Below, piece by piece: positions 1 to 12,716 of a DNA stretch of 64,000 bases. The first letter of the stretch is position 1, and the number at the start of each line of letters is the position of its first letter. The notes below the pieces were generated by a model, which saw only the letters and a program-made list of their open reading frames with translations, did not search any database and was not told where the DNA came from. The translations under genes and the position numbers were made by a program. The DNA comes from Cryptomeria japonica. Its lineage: Eukaryota > Streptophyta > Pinopsida > Cupressales > Cupressaceae. The stretch is from assembly GCF_030272615.1 (NCBI RefSeq), contig NC_081415.1, positions 624,651,740-624,715,739 on the forward strand, in the 5' to 3' direction.

Positions 1-3000
1 TGCACAAACCTCATGTTCACAAGCTAGAGAAAACATAATTTATGGAGGGTGTGAGGGTAGAGCATAGAGGATATTTTGTGGGCTAAAAGTTTGGGGAGAA
101 GGAGAATTTGGAGCTAAAAAGCGGTGGAGGAAATGGGTGAAAATAGTCCTAACCTGAAATCTCTTATGCCCTAGAATTCTGCAGACATGCCAAGGTTCCT
201 TCTCTATCTATCATGGTTCTGGTCACTTTTTGTTTCCTTAGTCTCTTTACATTTGACTCCTTTTCTTCTTTGCATGTTGCTCTACTAATGTATATAGTTC
301 AATTTTTATGTGTACTTAACAAGGTTAAGTATCCCCTTTTAGTCATATATGGTTGGTTGGGTGTCTCTGTAGTTTCAAACTATTTTTGGGTTGAGCATGG
401 CTCCCTAGTTTCCTTAAGTTTCGTTTGTTGTGCGGGTGAGGATGTCTCCCTTTTCATCCGTATTTTTGGTCCTTTAGTTTAAGTTAAATTATGCTCTTTG
501 TTTAATCGATAGACGTTCTAGTTGATATTCCTAATCTTTGTACTTTTGTAAATCTTTAATTTTCATATTAAATACAAATATATGTATTCATTGCTTTCTA
601 TAAAAGAAAAAAATTAATGTCAAGATTTTAATTTTAATAGCCTAATCCTAACAATTGTTTGGAGAAATATAGCACAATATTATAATTTTACAGCTATCAC
701 CATACAATTTCTTTTTGGAAGCTAGGACTGGGATATACAAAAGGGGAGGTGCAACATAACTGTGGATACGTTATATTTATATAAAAGTTCAAAATTTAAC
801 AGTTTTGTCACTTCTCATTATTCTCTTCATACAATTGATCATTGTTTCCTTTGCTATTGGACTGATCTGTGCTTTGAACTGGATTGTATAAAGCTCAATA
901 TTTTTAGTTTAATACAATTCAAATTCTTTACAATACCTGGAGATCCAAAAAGCTAACCTTCAATTAGAATGGGAACAAATGATCATTAAATGAACGAAAA
1001 TGGTGGTCGATTTTTCTTAAAAAAAAATTCCGATACCTTGCACTGCTCCACATATCAAACTCTTGGAGGCCTGTGGACGTTAGCTTATTCCACCAAATTT
1101 CCACTCTGACATCTCATACCATCAAGTTTGATTTTTATATGATTGAAAGTTTGACACTGACATTGAATTATATGTATGGCTTTTAAGATAATTAGTTGAG
1201 TTAGTTAGAAAGCCCGTAGGAATGGATTCATTAATTAATTAGAATACTTTTTGATATCAAACAAGCTTCAAGTCTGCTTGTCACAGATGCAAATCTGTAC
1301 ATATGGATTTGAGTTGTGTTAAATATAAATTTTGATTTTTTTTTAATCTTAGTATATATATATTATATAAAAAACATATATATATATATATATATATAGA
1401 GTTAGGCAAGAGTATTTCTCCCTAGTGAAATCATTGTTACTAGCTTAATAATACATAACAAAAGAATAGAAACAATATGCAAATATGCAGTGTATCTTTC
1501 AAAGTATGGTAGTCCAAGTAAATGATGCAATGCTAGTGTTCTATGAATACTTCTTGAGTTAACACTCGTAAAGTGAAAATGAGAAGTTTCGATTATTTAT
1601 GGATGATGTAAAGTAAAGAATGTTTTTCTTTTAAATGTAACGTCTTAGTATATAAATTAATAATAAGTATCAACTTAAACTTGGTTCATAATGACTAGAT
1701 GAAAGAGTTTAGCAAGGATCAATTTAAATATTTTTTATTTTTATTTTTCAATTGCATACCTTTCAGTTTCATGATTTTAAGTCTAACTCAAGTAAAGGAA
1801 TGGGGTGTAGTGAATTTGGCAACCAATTCTTATGGTTCTCTATAGATGGATTCAAAAAATGTGTCATGTTATTTTTTATATTTTATGCTTAAATGTGTCT
1901 ATATACACTAGTTAGTATAGTATGGATAAATTAGTCAAAGTAAACCAAATCTAAAGGGGAAGCTATAAGATATGCATTGTTTACCATTAATTTTTTTCTT
2001 GTATTAACTTGTAGTGGTGTATTATGAATATGTATACAAAGTAAAACAAGCAATCAAAATGAAACCAAAATATACATCAAAATACATACAAAAGAAAATT
2101 TGAGTTAATAGTAAATATTAAGAATTTAAAATACATGTAATAACTACAAATTTATTGAAATCTAAACTATCAAAAAGGAAAGAAAGAAAAAATCTAGCTA
2201 TAATAGAAATAAGATTTGACTCAGAGAAAGTAGAGTGACTTCATTTTAAAATGTAAGTGATCATGAGATAGTCATTATAGCCATACTCATCAAATAATTT
2301 TTCCCTCCCCAATTGATAACATATAAGTACTACAATGGAAAAATGTACGATCAATTAAAAGCATTAATCAGTAAGAAGCAAGATACTCACTATTGGTTTC
2401 TCCAAGGAAAGAAAGTACAAGTGATAAGAGCCATGAAGTTTGGATAGGATTGTACAATTATAGAAATTTAAGATGTTATAATGATAAAGGTTGATCCTCA
2501 TAAATATGCACAGATCATCATAAAATATAACTAAAAACATGCATAAGCATATTATCATAAGACTTGAACAACACAATCTAGGCATGTAAGAGTGAATGTG
2601 ATGTAAAATGGTGTGTTTATAGAACATGTATACATGATATTATGTAAGCATGATAATTTAATATGTGAAATTGGAATAATGTTATCCATAAGATAATACT
2701 GAATTCAATATCATCAAATTTTACTAAAATAACTAGTATAAATGGGATACACCCAAGTGGTGAAACATGTTATGTAAAGAAAATGGGACAAGGCACATCA
2801 AATAATATGGAAGATTAAATCATAATGAAATGTATAAATAGACCTGAGAAAAAGGAAAAATATCAACAAACAATTCTTAATTTAAAATCCAAAATTGAAA
2901 CATAAAGAAATGAAGATGTAAGGAGTAATGCATCATGCATTGTAAGATAAAAAATATCAAATTAAAATCACAAAACAAACAAGGTATACCTTTTTGTATA

Positions 3001-3253
3001 CAGGAAGATAAGTTGATTAATAATCACTCCATGGTTTACATCATCTAAATTCCATACATAATAACATAGAGAAAAAGATACAGACAAAATAGGTAAAAAA
3101 GTAATGATGAACTACATAGGTTGTACTCAAAGTTACTTATGTTAACAAACATTGCTAAAGTCACCTTTGCATCATTTACATGCTAACTATGTCCACTAAA
3201 TTACACAACATGAAGGAAAAATATATACATCCATACATATTGGATATTAGAGT
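1..3253. other. Unclassified AT-rich flank, no gene recognised
   Basis: Both strands hold only short open frames (the longest are 87-89 codons) whose translations are low-complexity and hydrophobic and resemble no family I know. No LTR ends, primer site, RNase H or integrase motif was seen. This is the DNA into which Copia-1 inserted, and it may itself be old, unrecognisable transposon sequence. A TA microsatellite lies at 1376-1398. Confidence 0.5.
1376..1398. repeat. (TA)n microsatellite
   Basis: An uninterrupted run of TA dinucleotides of about 23 bases, in AT-rich DNA that also contains shorter TATATA runs just upstream. Confidence 0.9.
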
Positions 3254-4577
3254 TGTTGGAATGTGTTGTTGTCATTGATGTCAACATATTCTTGTGTTGT
3301 AGAGAATTGGTTTGTTGCAGAGAGTTGGTTTGGCTGATTAGTTGCAGATGTATAGATGTGGATTAATGGGCTTTAAGATACTTATCTCTAGTTGATTTAG
3401 TATGAGCTTCAATGTTCTAGAAGGAGACTTGGTCGAGTAGTGTGATCTAATCTAGTGGATGGTTTTTTTGTTGGTATTTTATTGTAGAGTTGTGATTTAT
3501 AGATTCAAGAATTTCTCTAAAATTGATTCCTTATGTGGTGCAGATTTTGGAGAGTGTTTGGGATGTTCATGTGTGTCCTCATATCAGATAGTTGATGATT
3601 TGGAACTTTGCAAGAGTATCATTGAGTTTGTCAGTTGGTGTTCTTGAGCTCCGATGATGAAATAATGATGATTTTTATTATCTAAGTTGTTGTGGTGATT
3701 GTGATGGAATTCATGTCACTTGTTGATGTTCTCTGACAGTTTCCTATGCATCTTGGTGGTCTGCGTTGATCGTGGTGTGTGTTATTGAATATTGTATTGG
3801 TCTGATTGTATTCGTTGTGTTATGCAACATATTCGGTGGTTTAGCATGTTGTTGGTGATCTTGGTGAATTATTTGATTGTGTTGCATGTTCGAGGATTTG
3901 ATTTGGGTCCATGATATGTCCTTCCCAATATTGTATTGGTTTGGCTATGAATTTATGTATCGTGTGGTCTAATTTTGTAACTAGGTCCTATGTGTTGAGC
4001 CAACCTTGAGGTCAAGGTTGATGATTTGTATAAATAAGTGTTGTAATCATTTAAGTGGTGTGTCTATGGTTATGTTTATGATCTGAGAGAGTATTCTATG
4101 TGTGAACAAGAGAATCTATCATTCATAAGTGTGGAAGAGAAAATAAGTATTTTTGTGCAGATAGTGTGCTTAATCGGAACTATAATCAGACATTTGGAGA
4201 TGTTATTCTTTTAGGTCATGTAATCTATATTGTTGTTTGATCTTTGTAAGCCTGTGATTCTTCCAAGGTAATAGCCCTTTATTTTTTTGATCAGTCAACT
4301 CTAGGCAGTGTGCCTGAATGCATGGACATTCCCTGTTGTAATATTTACACATACTACTACAGAGTATCATCTTATTGTGGGTAGGTTGCCGTCATGGTTT
4401 TTCCCTTAATCAGGCTTTCCACATCAAAAATTTGTATGTTATGTGTGTTTTTGATGTGGTGATTATTTTGGTTATTGTTGTTCATGATTAGATATAAAGT
4501 TAAAATTAATTTGGTAGAGTTTGGTGAAAATTGATTCACCCTCCCCTCTTAGTTTTCCTGCATTGTTGCTGCCAACA
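3254..4577 (+). repeat. 5' LTR of Copia-1
   Basis: It starts TGTTGGAATG and ends GCCAACA directly before a tRNA-Met primer site, giving 1324 bp with the TG...CA ends of LTRs. The opening GTCATTGATGTCAACA stretch and the closing pyrimidine-rich CCCTCCCCTCTTAG region match the layout of the Copia-2 LTRs, so the two are related families. With no 3' partner in the window, the ends rest on motif position only. The five bases before it are AGAGT, the expected target duplication. Confidence 0.8.
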
Positions 4578-4579
4578 AT

Positions 4580-4590
4580 TGGTATCAGAG
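4580..4590 (+). other. Copia-1 primer binding site (tRNA-Met type)
   Basis: TGGTATCAGAG matches the usual plant Copia site complementary to the 3' end of initiator tRNA-Met. It sits 2 bp after the LTR end. Confidence 0.85.
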
Positions 4591-4633
4591 TTAGATCCTC
4601 TAGAAGGAGCTTGGCTACTTGCGGAGATGTGGG

Positions 4634-5693
4634 ATGACAACTATTGTTTTCAAGAAGGAGAGTTTGACATTTGATCAAACTAATTACTCTATATGGAAGA
4701 ACTGGATGGAAGTTCACTTAAATTGTCTCCGAGAAGATTATTGGAAGATCATAAGGAATGCATACATAGTTCCTCCAAATGGTCCTATTACTGTAGCTGA
4801 GATCAAAGATGTTGAAAATAATATAAGAGGTAAAGAAGCATTGTTATGTGCCCAAACTGATGCATAGATGACTAATGTGATGGCATTGAAGACTGCACAT
4901 GAGATTTGGAAGAAGCTAACCCTGTATGAAGTAGATAAACATGTGAAAGTTGTTAAATTACAAAGCTTGAAAGGAAATTATGAATTTATGAGAATGGGAG
5001 AAGATGAGAATAGTTCACCATTTATGGCTAAATTGAATGATCTTGTGTTGAACATCAGATGTGTTGATGGAGTTCTTGAAGAAGATGAGATTGTGGGTAA
5101 AGTGTTAATATTTTTACCTACTACTTATAAACATAAAGTTGATTCTATTGATGAGATCCAAACCATGACAACTGTCACAAGAGATATGATGGTTGGTAAG
5201 CTTGCTACTTTTGAATTGAGCGAACTTGGTGAATCACATGGTAAAAATGAGACTGCATTTAAAGCTACTGTATCTGGGAAGTAGAAGTGTGATCTAGGAG
5301 AGAGTTCAACTAGAGTGTCCAGATATGAAAGAGAAATGAGAGAGATGGAAGAAAAAGAAAGAGATTTGGAAGAGATTGAAGCACTCATTGCCTAAGGGAG
5401 CCGATAAGTATGATCGGAAGTTACCTTTGAAATACTTTTCTTGCAATAAGAATGGTCATTTTGGTTCTAGGTGTCTTGAAAGAGAAGAAAAAGTGTCAAA
5501 GTATGATAAGCCTTACAAGCCTAACAAAAAGTATAAATATCAAAAGAAATATTATTATGCTACTGATGAAGGTGTAACAAATGATGAGTCTGAGAAAGGT
5601 AATCTGGAAGATGAATTGTGTTCATTTCTATCAAGTAAGATGATCTCGTACCTACTGATTCTACAAGCTATATTGTTGAAGAGAAAGATTTGA
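4634..5693 (+). pseudogene. Copia-1 gag, broken
   Basis: This is the nucleocapsid precursor of a Copia element. The start MTTIVFKKESLTFD and the motif TNYSIWKNWMEVHL are the N-terminus of the plant Copia gag (DUF4219/UBN2 type), followed by the helical body up to about 5280. In-frame stops at 4865 and 5282 break it, then a frameshift leads to 5376-5575. There the zinc knuckle reads YFSCNKNGHFGSRC: the first cysteine of the CX2CX4HX4C motif is replaced by tyrosine, so this knuckle could not bind zinc normally. An earlier ATG at 4619 is in frame, but 4634 fits the family start better by comparison with Copia-2. Confidence 0.85.
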
Positions 5694-6559
5694 TTCCTAA
5701 AATTGATGTGTTGTTCACATCATATGACAAGAGATAGAGGTAAATTTGTGAATATAGAGAAATATGATGGCAGTGTAGTGAGATTTGGAGACAACACAAC
5801 TTGTGAAATTCATGGTAGAGGTCCTATTTCTCTTGATGGTAAGCATAATACTGATGATGTTTTATATGTTTAAGGTTTGAAGCATAATATTTTGAGTGCT
5901 GGACAAATAGTTGATAAGGGATATGATTTACAATTCAATAATGGGAAATGCAAGATCTTGAATAGCTTCGGTATAGAGATTGCATTAGGTACTTAAACTA
6001 AAGGTAATATCTTTCATCTGAATTCTAGTGAGAAAAGTTATTTAATTTCTTCGATTGATGAGAGTTGGTTGTGGCTTAGGAGAATGTGCCATGTTAACTT
6101 TGACTGCATGATTAAGATTAGTTCAACTCAAGCTCTTAGAGATATACCTTAGATAGTGAAGCCTACTAATCTGATATGTAAAGAATGTTAATTGGGAAAG
6201 AAAACAAGAATTTCATTCAAAAGAAAATTTTGTACATCTAATGGGTTATTAGATATTGTGTATACTGATTTATGTGGACCTTCTAGAGTGAGAAGCTTGT
6301 AGGGAGACAAATGCTTTATGTTGCTGATTGATGACTATTCTAGGATGATGTGGGTCACTTTTCTAAGGGGGAAATCTAAAGCACTAGAAAAATTTAAAAT
6401 ATTCAAAGCTAAGGTGGAGATAGAGACAAGATTGAAGCTGAAGTACGTAAGGTCTGACAGAGGAGGTGAATTTATTTCCAATGAGTTTAATTCCTTTTGT
6501 GAATAGCATGGAATCAGAAGATAGTTAGCTTCTCCAAGAACCCCTTAGCATAATGAAGT
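5694..6559 (+). pseudogene. Copia-1 protease and integrase N-terminal half, broken
   Basis: A decayed aspartic protease segment (CCSHHMT near 5710, lacking a clear DSG) is followed by the spacer GKHNTDDV, the pre-integrase zinc region (HVNFDCM and CKEC) and the start of the integrase core (YTDLCGP, then LLIDDYSRMMWVTF). The second catalytic aspartate is intact in RSDRGGEF near 6455. At least six in-frame stops interrupt it. The coding sequence is cut in the middle of the integrase core at 6559 by the solo LTR and resumes at 10955 with EVVERKNKT, which carries the catalytic glutamate. Confidence 0.85.
6555..6559. repeat. Target site duplication GAAGT, left copy
   Basis: GAAGT directly precedes TGTAATGCCCC and recurs at 10950-10954 directly after GGGGCATTACA. 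Taking out one copy plus the insert restores the integrase frame across HNEVVERKN. Confidence 0.95.
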
Positions 6560-9500
6560 TGTAATGCCCCTACCCTGGTCAGACTTGTAAAACCTGCTTG
6601 ACCTTGATTGACTTCCTATGTGGCATTCTTGAATGGTAGGTTAACCATGATGCAACATGGAGTTTAGATAATATAAATAATCGTGCGTACCTATTATTGT
6701 GCTTTTGCATCGATTCTTGTGTAAATGTAATTGTTTCCTAACTCTTGTGATAAATCTCGAGCTAATGCCTGCATTGAATATGTATATGTATGTGTATGCT
6801 TGCATGATTCATGGGTGCAGGAGATTTCAGGTACAACACCGCCTAGGGTGAGGTTCATCTCCTTCGGGATTCGTAGGTGTGAGTAAACCTCCTCCATCCT
6901 TAGAATTCGGATTTGGGGGTCATAAAACTCTCGTCTTGCCTTAGCCATGGTCAAGTGAGCGTCGTGAGTGATTCATGGGGCTTCCTTTTCGTTGGGTTGC
7001 ATGTCGTGTGATTTAGTGGACTTCCTCGGTTTGCATGCCCTGCGCGAGGTAAGTGGAGTTTGTTATCCTAAGTATTAAATTCAATTTAATGAGTAGATGT
7101 ACGCATTAGTAATTTAGAAATTTAAATAGGTAGATTCTTTTATATGATTAATCGTTAATTTAAAGAGATCGCTTTAATTATAATTGTAGCAAGCTTAAAG
7201 CATTTAAATTGAAATAATGTGTTCATTTATGCATTAGTAGTTGAGAAAATTAGAATAAATAGATTTCTTTCATGAGATTAGTCATTTATTAAAAAGGTCG
7301 CTTTATTATGTTATAGCGAGTTAATTTAATAGTTAATTTTAAAAATAACGAATTTAATGAGTTATGCGTTTTAGAAAGGAAAGATTTAAAGTCATTTGGG
7401 AAATAGAAATAAATTAATCATTTTTGCATTTTGGAAGGGAAAGGGTAAATTTTATTATTTAAAAGAAATTATTTTCTTTTTACCTGTTAAGTTGATATAG
7501 TATACAGGATTGATTTTTGGAAACTTAAATTAATTTAAATACCTTACCCTTGTTAATAGTTCAAAATATAATTGTTGGCTAAAGTAATATGAAGAAATTA
7601 AAATTAGAATTAGAAAAGAAATAGAAGCATTTTAATTTTAAATAAGAAAAGTGAATAAGATGTATTGAATAATGGAAAGGAATGATTTCCATTTTTCATT
7701 TTCTTTTATTTTAAAAATAAATGCCTAAATTCGAAATTGAAATTTAGGTAAAAAATGGGGTTTCTCATTTAACCTGGTTTTTCAAATGTTTTTGGGGGTT
7801 CTTTCCTTGGGTCATCTTTTTGGGAAAAAAATGGTTTTGGAAGGGAGGTTGGAGGTTTTGGACAAAGATGGAGTTTTAGAGCAGTAGATTTGGGGGCTCA
7901 TCATCAAAATCCTTCTAGGAAAGCTTGTTGAGGTAGGAATCTCTTTTAACCTAAAAAAAAAAGGGGGGGGCTTGTATGTTGTTCTTGCAATTCTGGTTTC
8001 TCTAATTTTCCATTGTTTGCCCATGAGTAAGTTTCATTGTAGAAAAATTGTTAAAGATTAGTTTTGTTGGATCTTTGTGTGAGAAGAGAGTTTCCTTGTG
8101 CCAAAGATTAGCTTAATGGGAGGGTTATTCAACAATTTCTTCTATTATTTTGAAACCCTTGTCATTCAAAGAAAAAAAGAAGAGAAATGGCTGTGACTGT
8201 GATTGTTTTCAAAAAATGGGGTTTGCTGGAAAATGTTTTAAGTTTGTGTTTTCAGACTGTGTGTTTTGGTGAGTTATTCATTTTTTTGTTATAATTACAT
8301 ATACTATTTTAAAAAATATATATATATATAAGTTGAATTTTGACTGCAAATCCTGGCAGATTGTTCTTGGTCTATTATTGTTATTTTAAAAAAAAAATAA
8401 GTTTTATTTCAACCCCCATACAGCTGGGAGGAAATGGGTTGCCACGGGTAGCACTGCTACCAAATGGTAGCAACGCTACTAGAGGTAGCGGCCTGCTACC
8501 ATTTGGTAGCAGCGCTACCAATGGTAGCGTGGGCTACCAAGGGGGCCCATGTGGGGGTCCACGTGGGTAACCCCAATTTAATATGTTTTTTTTTGTTTTT
8601 TTAATTTTTATTAGTTTTTATTTATTGTTTTTAAAAAAGAAAAAAAAAAGGGGGTAAAAAAAATAAATTAATGATATGTTAGTAAATGAAAAAAAATAAA
8701 AATAATAAGTTTAAATGGATTTTTTAATTATTTAAATTTAGTCCTTTGCTTCTTTATTTATTTAATATTATTTAAGTTGAGTATTAAATAATATTTGGAA
8801 TTTAGAATATTGATATTTAGATAACCCATATAGTAGTATATGCTTTTGCTACACTCTGACTTATATAAATGGCATTAATAATTATTAATTATAAACTATG
8901 GTTAAATGTGGGTGTTTCATAAATGTTATTTTAGGTAACCCTTATATCAATATATAATATTAATTATATGTGGCTTCTTGGTCCCTTTGTAACGAATTCT
9001 GTTAGTGAATTCACCCTTAGTGCTCAGACATTAATTTTAATCGGTTAGATATATATTGAGATTCACGTATACTTGCTTCATATATATATGCAAGAGATTT
9101 ATAAATCATTGGGGAGCGTTTTCTTTCATTTCAAAGTCTCCTTTCAAAGTATAGTGTCTTTTGAATAGGGTATAGTTGTGTTGCTAGAGAGGGGTACTAG
9201 TGTTTAGTTCTAGAACAATATGTCAATGATGTTTATCTAAGGATTAAGTAATATATCTGGACGAGAGATGCTTAGATTTATGTGAACTTGGTTGGGAAAC
9301 TTGTAGAGATGTATCTACTGACCGAAGTGGTCATTTGTATTATGGTTGTGGTTGCCTACAAGGCAGGAATGTATACGACATGTAACTTATGTAACCCTAA
9401 ACAAATTTTAAAAGCTAGAGGGGTCTTGTAGTTGAGCAGACCCAGAGATGTAGCCCTTTAGAGGTGAACTTCGAGATCATTTCCATGTTATGCAATGCCT

Positions 9501-10949
9501 TGTCTCTCTTATTTCATAGTTTAAGTTATCATGTATGGTTGCATTATGTAAGTGTATCATGGGAATTTAATGAAGCTAAATCAAGTGCATAAAATTATTC
9601 ATCTTGATAAATGTAGAAATCAGGTCATAGAACATTGTAATTATGATTATGGACAGATATTTTGTTTATGTTAATTAGAAGTAGTAATAGTGGAAAGAAT
9701 CTTGCTAGGTTACCATTATTGGATTAACTTGTTATAAAGCTTATAAAAGGAACGAATGTGAATGGGAAACAAAGTTAGAATTAATATCGTAATTTCTAGA
9801 TTGAAATCTACAGGATGAACCTCATATAGGTATTTACCTTTTTATCTTAGTTAATGAGCATCGTCATGTTAGTTATATTGCACTACATTGGATGAATTTA
9901 TTTAGTTATTTATGTTTTAATCTTAACAAATAATCCTTACCAGATTAATTTTATAAAATGGGTGAACTCAACTAGTTTTCCATAATTATAACCCTAATAA
10001 ATGAATTTCCTTATGATTGCTAAAAATGAACTGAAAGGGGAAGGTTTCAATTAGTTGTTTATATCTTAATCTTAGTAAATGTATCTTTTCATATTAACTT
10101 CATTTAACTAAAAAGAGTGACACACAACAAAATAGTTATATTCTAATCCTAATGGAAGAACGTCACTATGAACTTGTATTTTAATCCTAAAATGTTGAAT
10201 ATCATCTTGCTAACTATATTTTAATTTAAAGGAATAACTCATGTGTTCCTAATACATTTTCACCTTAATGAATTTAGTCCATCTATTAGCATTATTAAAA
10301 CTTCGATGAATGAACTCTATGGCTTCTTGCATCTTATCCACCATAAAAGAACTACGACTCTTTAGTTTGGTTATGCTTAAACCTTAATGAAGGAACCTCA
10401 CTCTATTAATGGAAGTTTAATCCTTAATGAACAAATCTCACCTTATTAGCCATACTTTTAATATTTAAGAAAGATATCAAATGTGGGTGGTTATCTTAAA
10501 ACCAATGAATGAACTTCATTATATTTATCACATTGAACCTTAAGGGAGGCCTCTTAAATTAAATAGGTGTTAATGTGCATTGAGTAAATAATCTCACGAT
10601 GGCCTCCTAACCACCCAAAGTAAATGAACACTTCCTAAAATTCTAAGATGTCAAATCATTGAACATATATATAATCATGTCTTATGCATTATCTCGTAAT
10701 TAAGATATCCGACTTATTGGATCTATTGACGCAAGTTGAGTTGGGTGTAAGGTTACGTAATTGCGTTGGGAAACTCCTTAGGATCGTTTAGCCTTCCGTT
10801 GTGTTATGAAAGTTCTTAGATGACTCCAAATTATCTTAATGTTGTAACTAGTTAGTAATACTCTTAACTATTATTAAAAAAATAAAAATTACACTCTATT
10901 TGAGTGTTTTTAACTTAAACCCTTAGGGGTTTCCTGGCGGGGCATTACA
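6560..10949. mobile_element. Solo LTR (4390 bp), probably of a Gypsy element
   Basis: The ends are an 11 bp perfect inverted repeat, TGTAATGCCCC at the left and GGGGCATTACA at the right, flanked by the duplication GAAGT. I see no primer site, no polypurine tract, no protein domain and no internal copy of either end, so a single very long LTR left by LTR-LTR recombination fits better than a full element. Ends of the TGTRAYGCCCC kind and LTRs of several kb are known from Tekay/Del chromoviruses; that family assignment is inference. A non-autonomous large retrotransposon derivative is the alternative. Base composition is AT-rich apart from the GC-rich patch at 8447-8575. Confidence 0.75.
8447..8575. 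repeat. GGTAGC/GCTACC inverted repeat cluster in the solo LTR
   Basis: At least nine copies of GGTAGC or its complement GCTACC lie within about 90 bases, in both orientations, including the palindrome GCTACCATTTGGTAGC and its near copy. A G/C-rich tail with GGGGGCCC and GGGGGTCCACGTGG follows. It can fold into several alternative hairpins and stands out from the surrounding AT-rich DNA. Confidence 0.8.
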
Positions 10950-10954
10950 GAAGT
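10950..10954. repeat. Target site duplication GAAGT, right copy
   Basis: Partner of the copy at 6555-6559, adjoining the right end of the solo LTR. Confidence 0.95.
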
Positions 10955-11606
10955 TGTTGAAAGGAAGAACAAAACTATTTTGGATGCTGCTAGAACTATG
11001 ATGCTCAAAAGAAATGTTATGCATATGTATTAGAGAGAAGTTGTAAGCACTGCTATATACGCGTTCAAAGGGGTGCATATAAATAGTGATTCTAGTAAGA
11101 CCCCCTATGAGTTGTGGGTTGGTCATGTTCTTATGGTTAGATATTTTAGAATCTTTGGAAGAAAATGTTATATCAAAAGATATGCAGATATAGGAAAATT
11201 TGATGCAAGATGTGATGAAAGAATCTTTTTGGGATATTCTACTAAGAGAAAAGCCTACTTGTGTTACAACAAGAGATTACGAGAGATAGTGGAAAGTGCA
11301 AATGTGAAGGTTGATGAGAATCATGAGAAGCAAATCAGAGCATGTTGATATGAGCCAGATGATCAGGATATCATTGCAAAGCAAGTGTAGAATATGAGCA
11401 TGAAGCAGAGTGATCTGGTAGAGATAGTGAATGCAGATGTTACTGCCAGTGAATAATTTTAACAGAATGAGAATTAGAAAAATCGGAAGACCTCAAGGTA
11501 TGTAAGACTAAATCATTTAGAGAATCAGATTATTGGTGATAAAAATAAAGGTGTGATGATTAGGAGAAGAATTGTTGCTGAAGAGACATGTTTGATTTCT
11601 TAAATT
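10955..11606 (+). pseudogene. Copia-1 integrase C-terminal half and RT leader, broken
   Basis: It continues the integrase interrupted at 6559: VVERKNKT with the catalytic glutamate, then KTPYELW, FRIFGRKCYIKR and DERIFLGYS, all typical Copia integrase C-terminal motifs. The open stretch 11073-11348 encodes most of it. After a stop at 11346 the linker toward RT is degraded but still aligns with Copia-2 (RYVRLNHLENQIIGD, and ETCLIS at the end). It is cut at 11606 by Copia-2 and resumes at 18242 with IEPRDVVEAC. Confidence 0.85.
11602..11606. repeat. Target site duplication AAATT of Copia-2, left copy
   Basis: AAATT precedes TGTTGGTATTTTGG and recurs at 18242-18246 after CCTAACA. Ignoring one copy and the insert gives a continuous LIS-stop-IEP frame in Copia-1. 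Confidence 0.95.
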
Positions 11607-12660
11607 TGTTGGTATTTTGGTATGGTTTTGTCATTGATGTCAACAACTATCAACACTTATCAACCTTGGCACTTTGGAGGATCAACAATGTTCACCGGCA
11701 AGCAAGTGACTTATGCACAATCACCAGTATCTACACCGGCAGGATATAATATTCATTGGCACTTGGAATTATATGGAAAACACCTGGCTATGTCAAAGAC
11801 ATCATTTGGACACTTTGTCTTGGAGATTTGTTCATTGGCATATTTGATTTTGCATATTTGTTGTTACCGAAAAATAGGCCCAGGTTATGCACCGGCGGGC
11901 TTATCTATTCCAGATCAGCACAACACATTTTGGAGATGATTTTGTTGTTATTGTAAATGCATTAAGCCGACATGTTGAATCAGATATTGCATCGACTATT
12001 GATTTACTTGTAATTATTTTATTGTAATATCTTTTAGAGCCAACCTACTAAAATTGGTCTTAGGTTATGGTATATATGTAAGCTCTTATTTGTAAGATTG
12101 ATATGTAATTGGGATAAGAAATTAAAAGAGGGTATATGTGAGATTAAGCAGAGCTATACATGCAGACAACATTTGAAGGTGAAGGAAGGTATTTGTAAAG
12201 ACAATCAGAACTACACCGGTACTAAATCCAGCATATGAAGATTCTATTTTGAGCAGTACATTCTTATTGGATTTAACCATCCAATTGTAGTCAGTGTGAC
12301 TCCTATTTGTGTTTGAGCAGTGAGCTCTAGGCGCTTGGCCTTTCTACATGTGCAGACCCTATTTATATACACATACTATCTGCAGTAGTATCATCTGATT
12401 GTGGGTAAGGTTTCCCATTGTGGCTTTTCCCTTACAAGGTTTCCACGTACAAATATTGGTGTTATGTGTTGTGGATGTTATCGTCTTTCTGTTTCATGCA
12501 TTAATCTTTACCGGTATTGTAATTAACTGATAAACTGTCTACCAGTATAAAGTTTTGTTTATCAGTGTTAAGCATTAAGATTGGTTAAGTTATTTTTGGT
12601 TTGAATTTATTAGACAACTCATTCACACCCCCCCCCCTCAATTGTCTCTGGGACCTAACA
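11607..12660 (+). repeat. 5' LTR of Copia-2
   Basis: It runs from TGTTGGTATTTTGG to GGGACCTAACA, 1054 bp, matching 17188-18241 along its whole length. It contains the CACCGGTA words common in this family and a pyrimidine tract CCCCCCCCCC near its end. Confidence 0.95.
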
Positions 12661-12662
12661 AT

Positions 12663-12673
12663 TGGTATCAAAG
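12663..12673 (+). other. Copia-2 primer binding site (tRNA-Met type)
   Basis: TGGTATCAAAG lies 2 bp after the LTR. It differs by one base from the usual TGGTATCAGAG. Confidence 0.85.
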
Positions 12674-12716
12674 CCTAGTCCTCTTTTGCAGAAGTTTAAC
12701 AGCTTGAGGAGATCCA

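Noticed and set aside
213-482. 89-codon open frame near the window start
   Set aside because: The translation is a string of hydrophobic residues with no family resemblance, there is no supporting context, and the length is normal for chance in AT-rich DNA.
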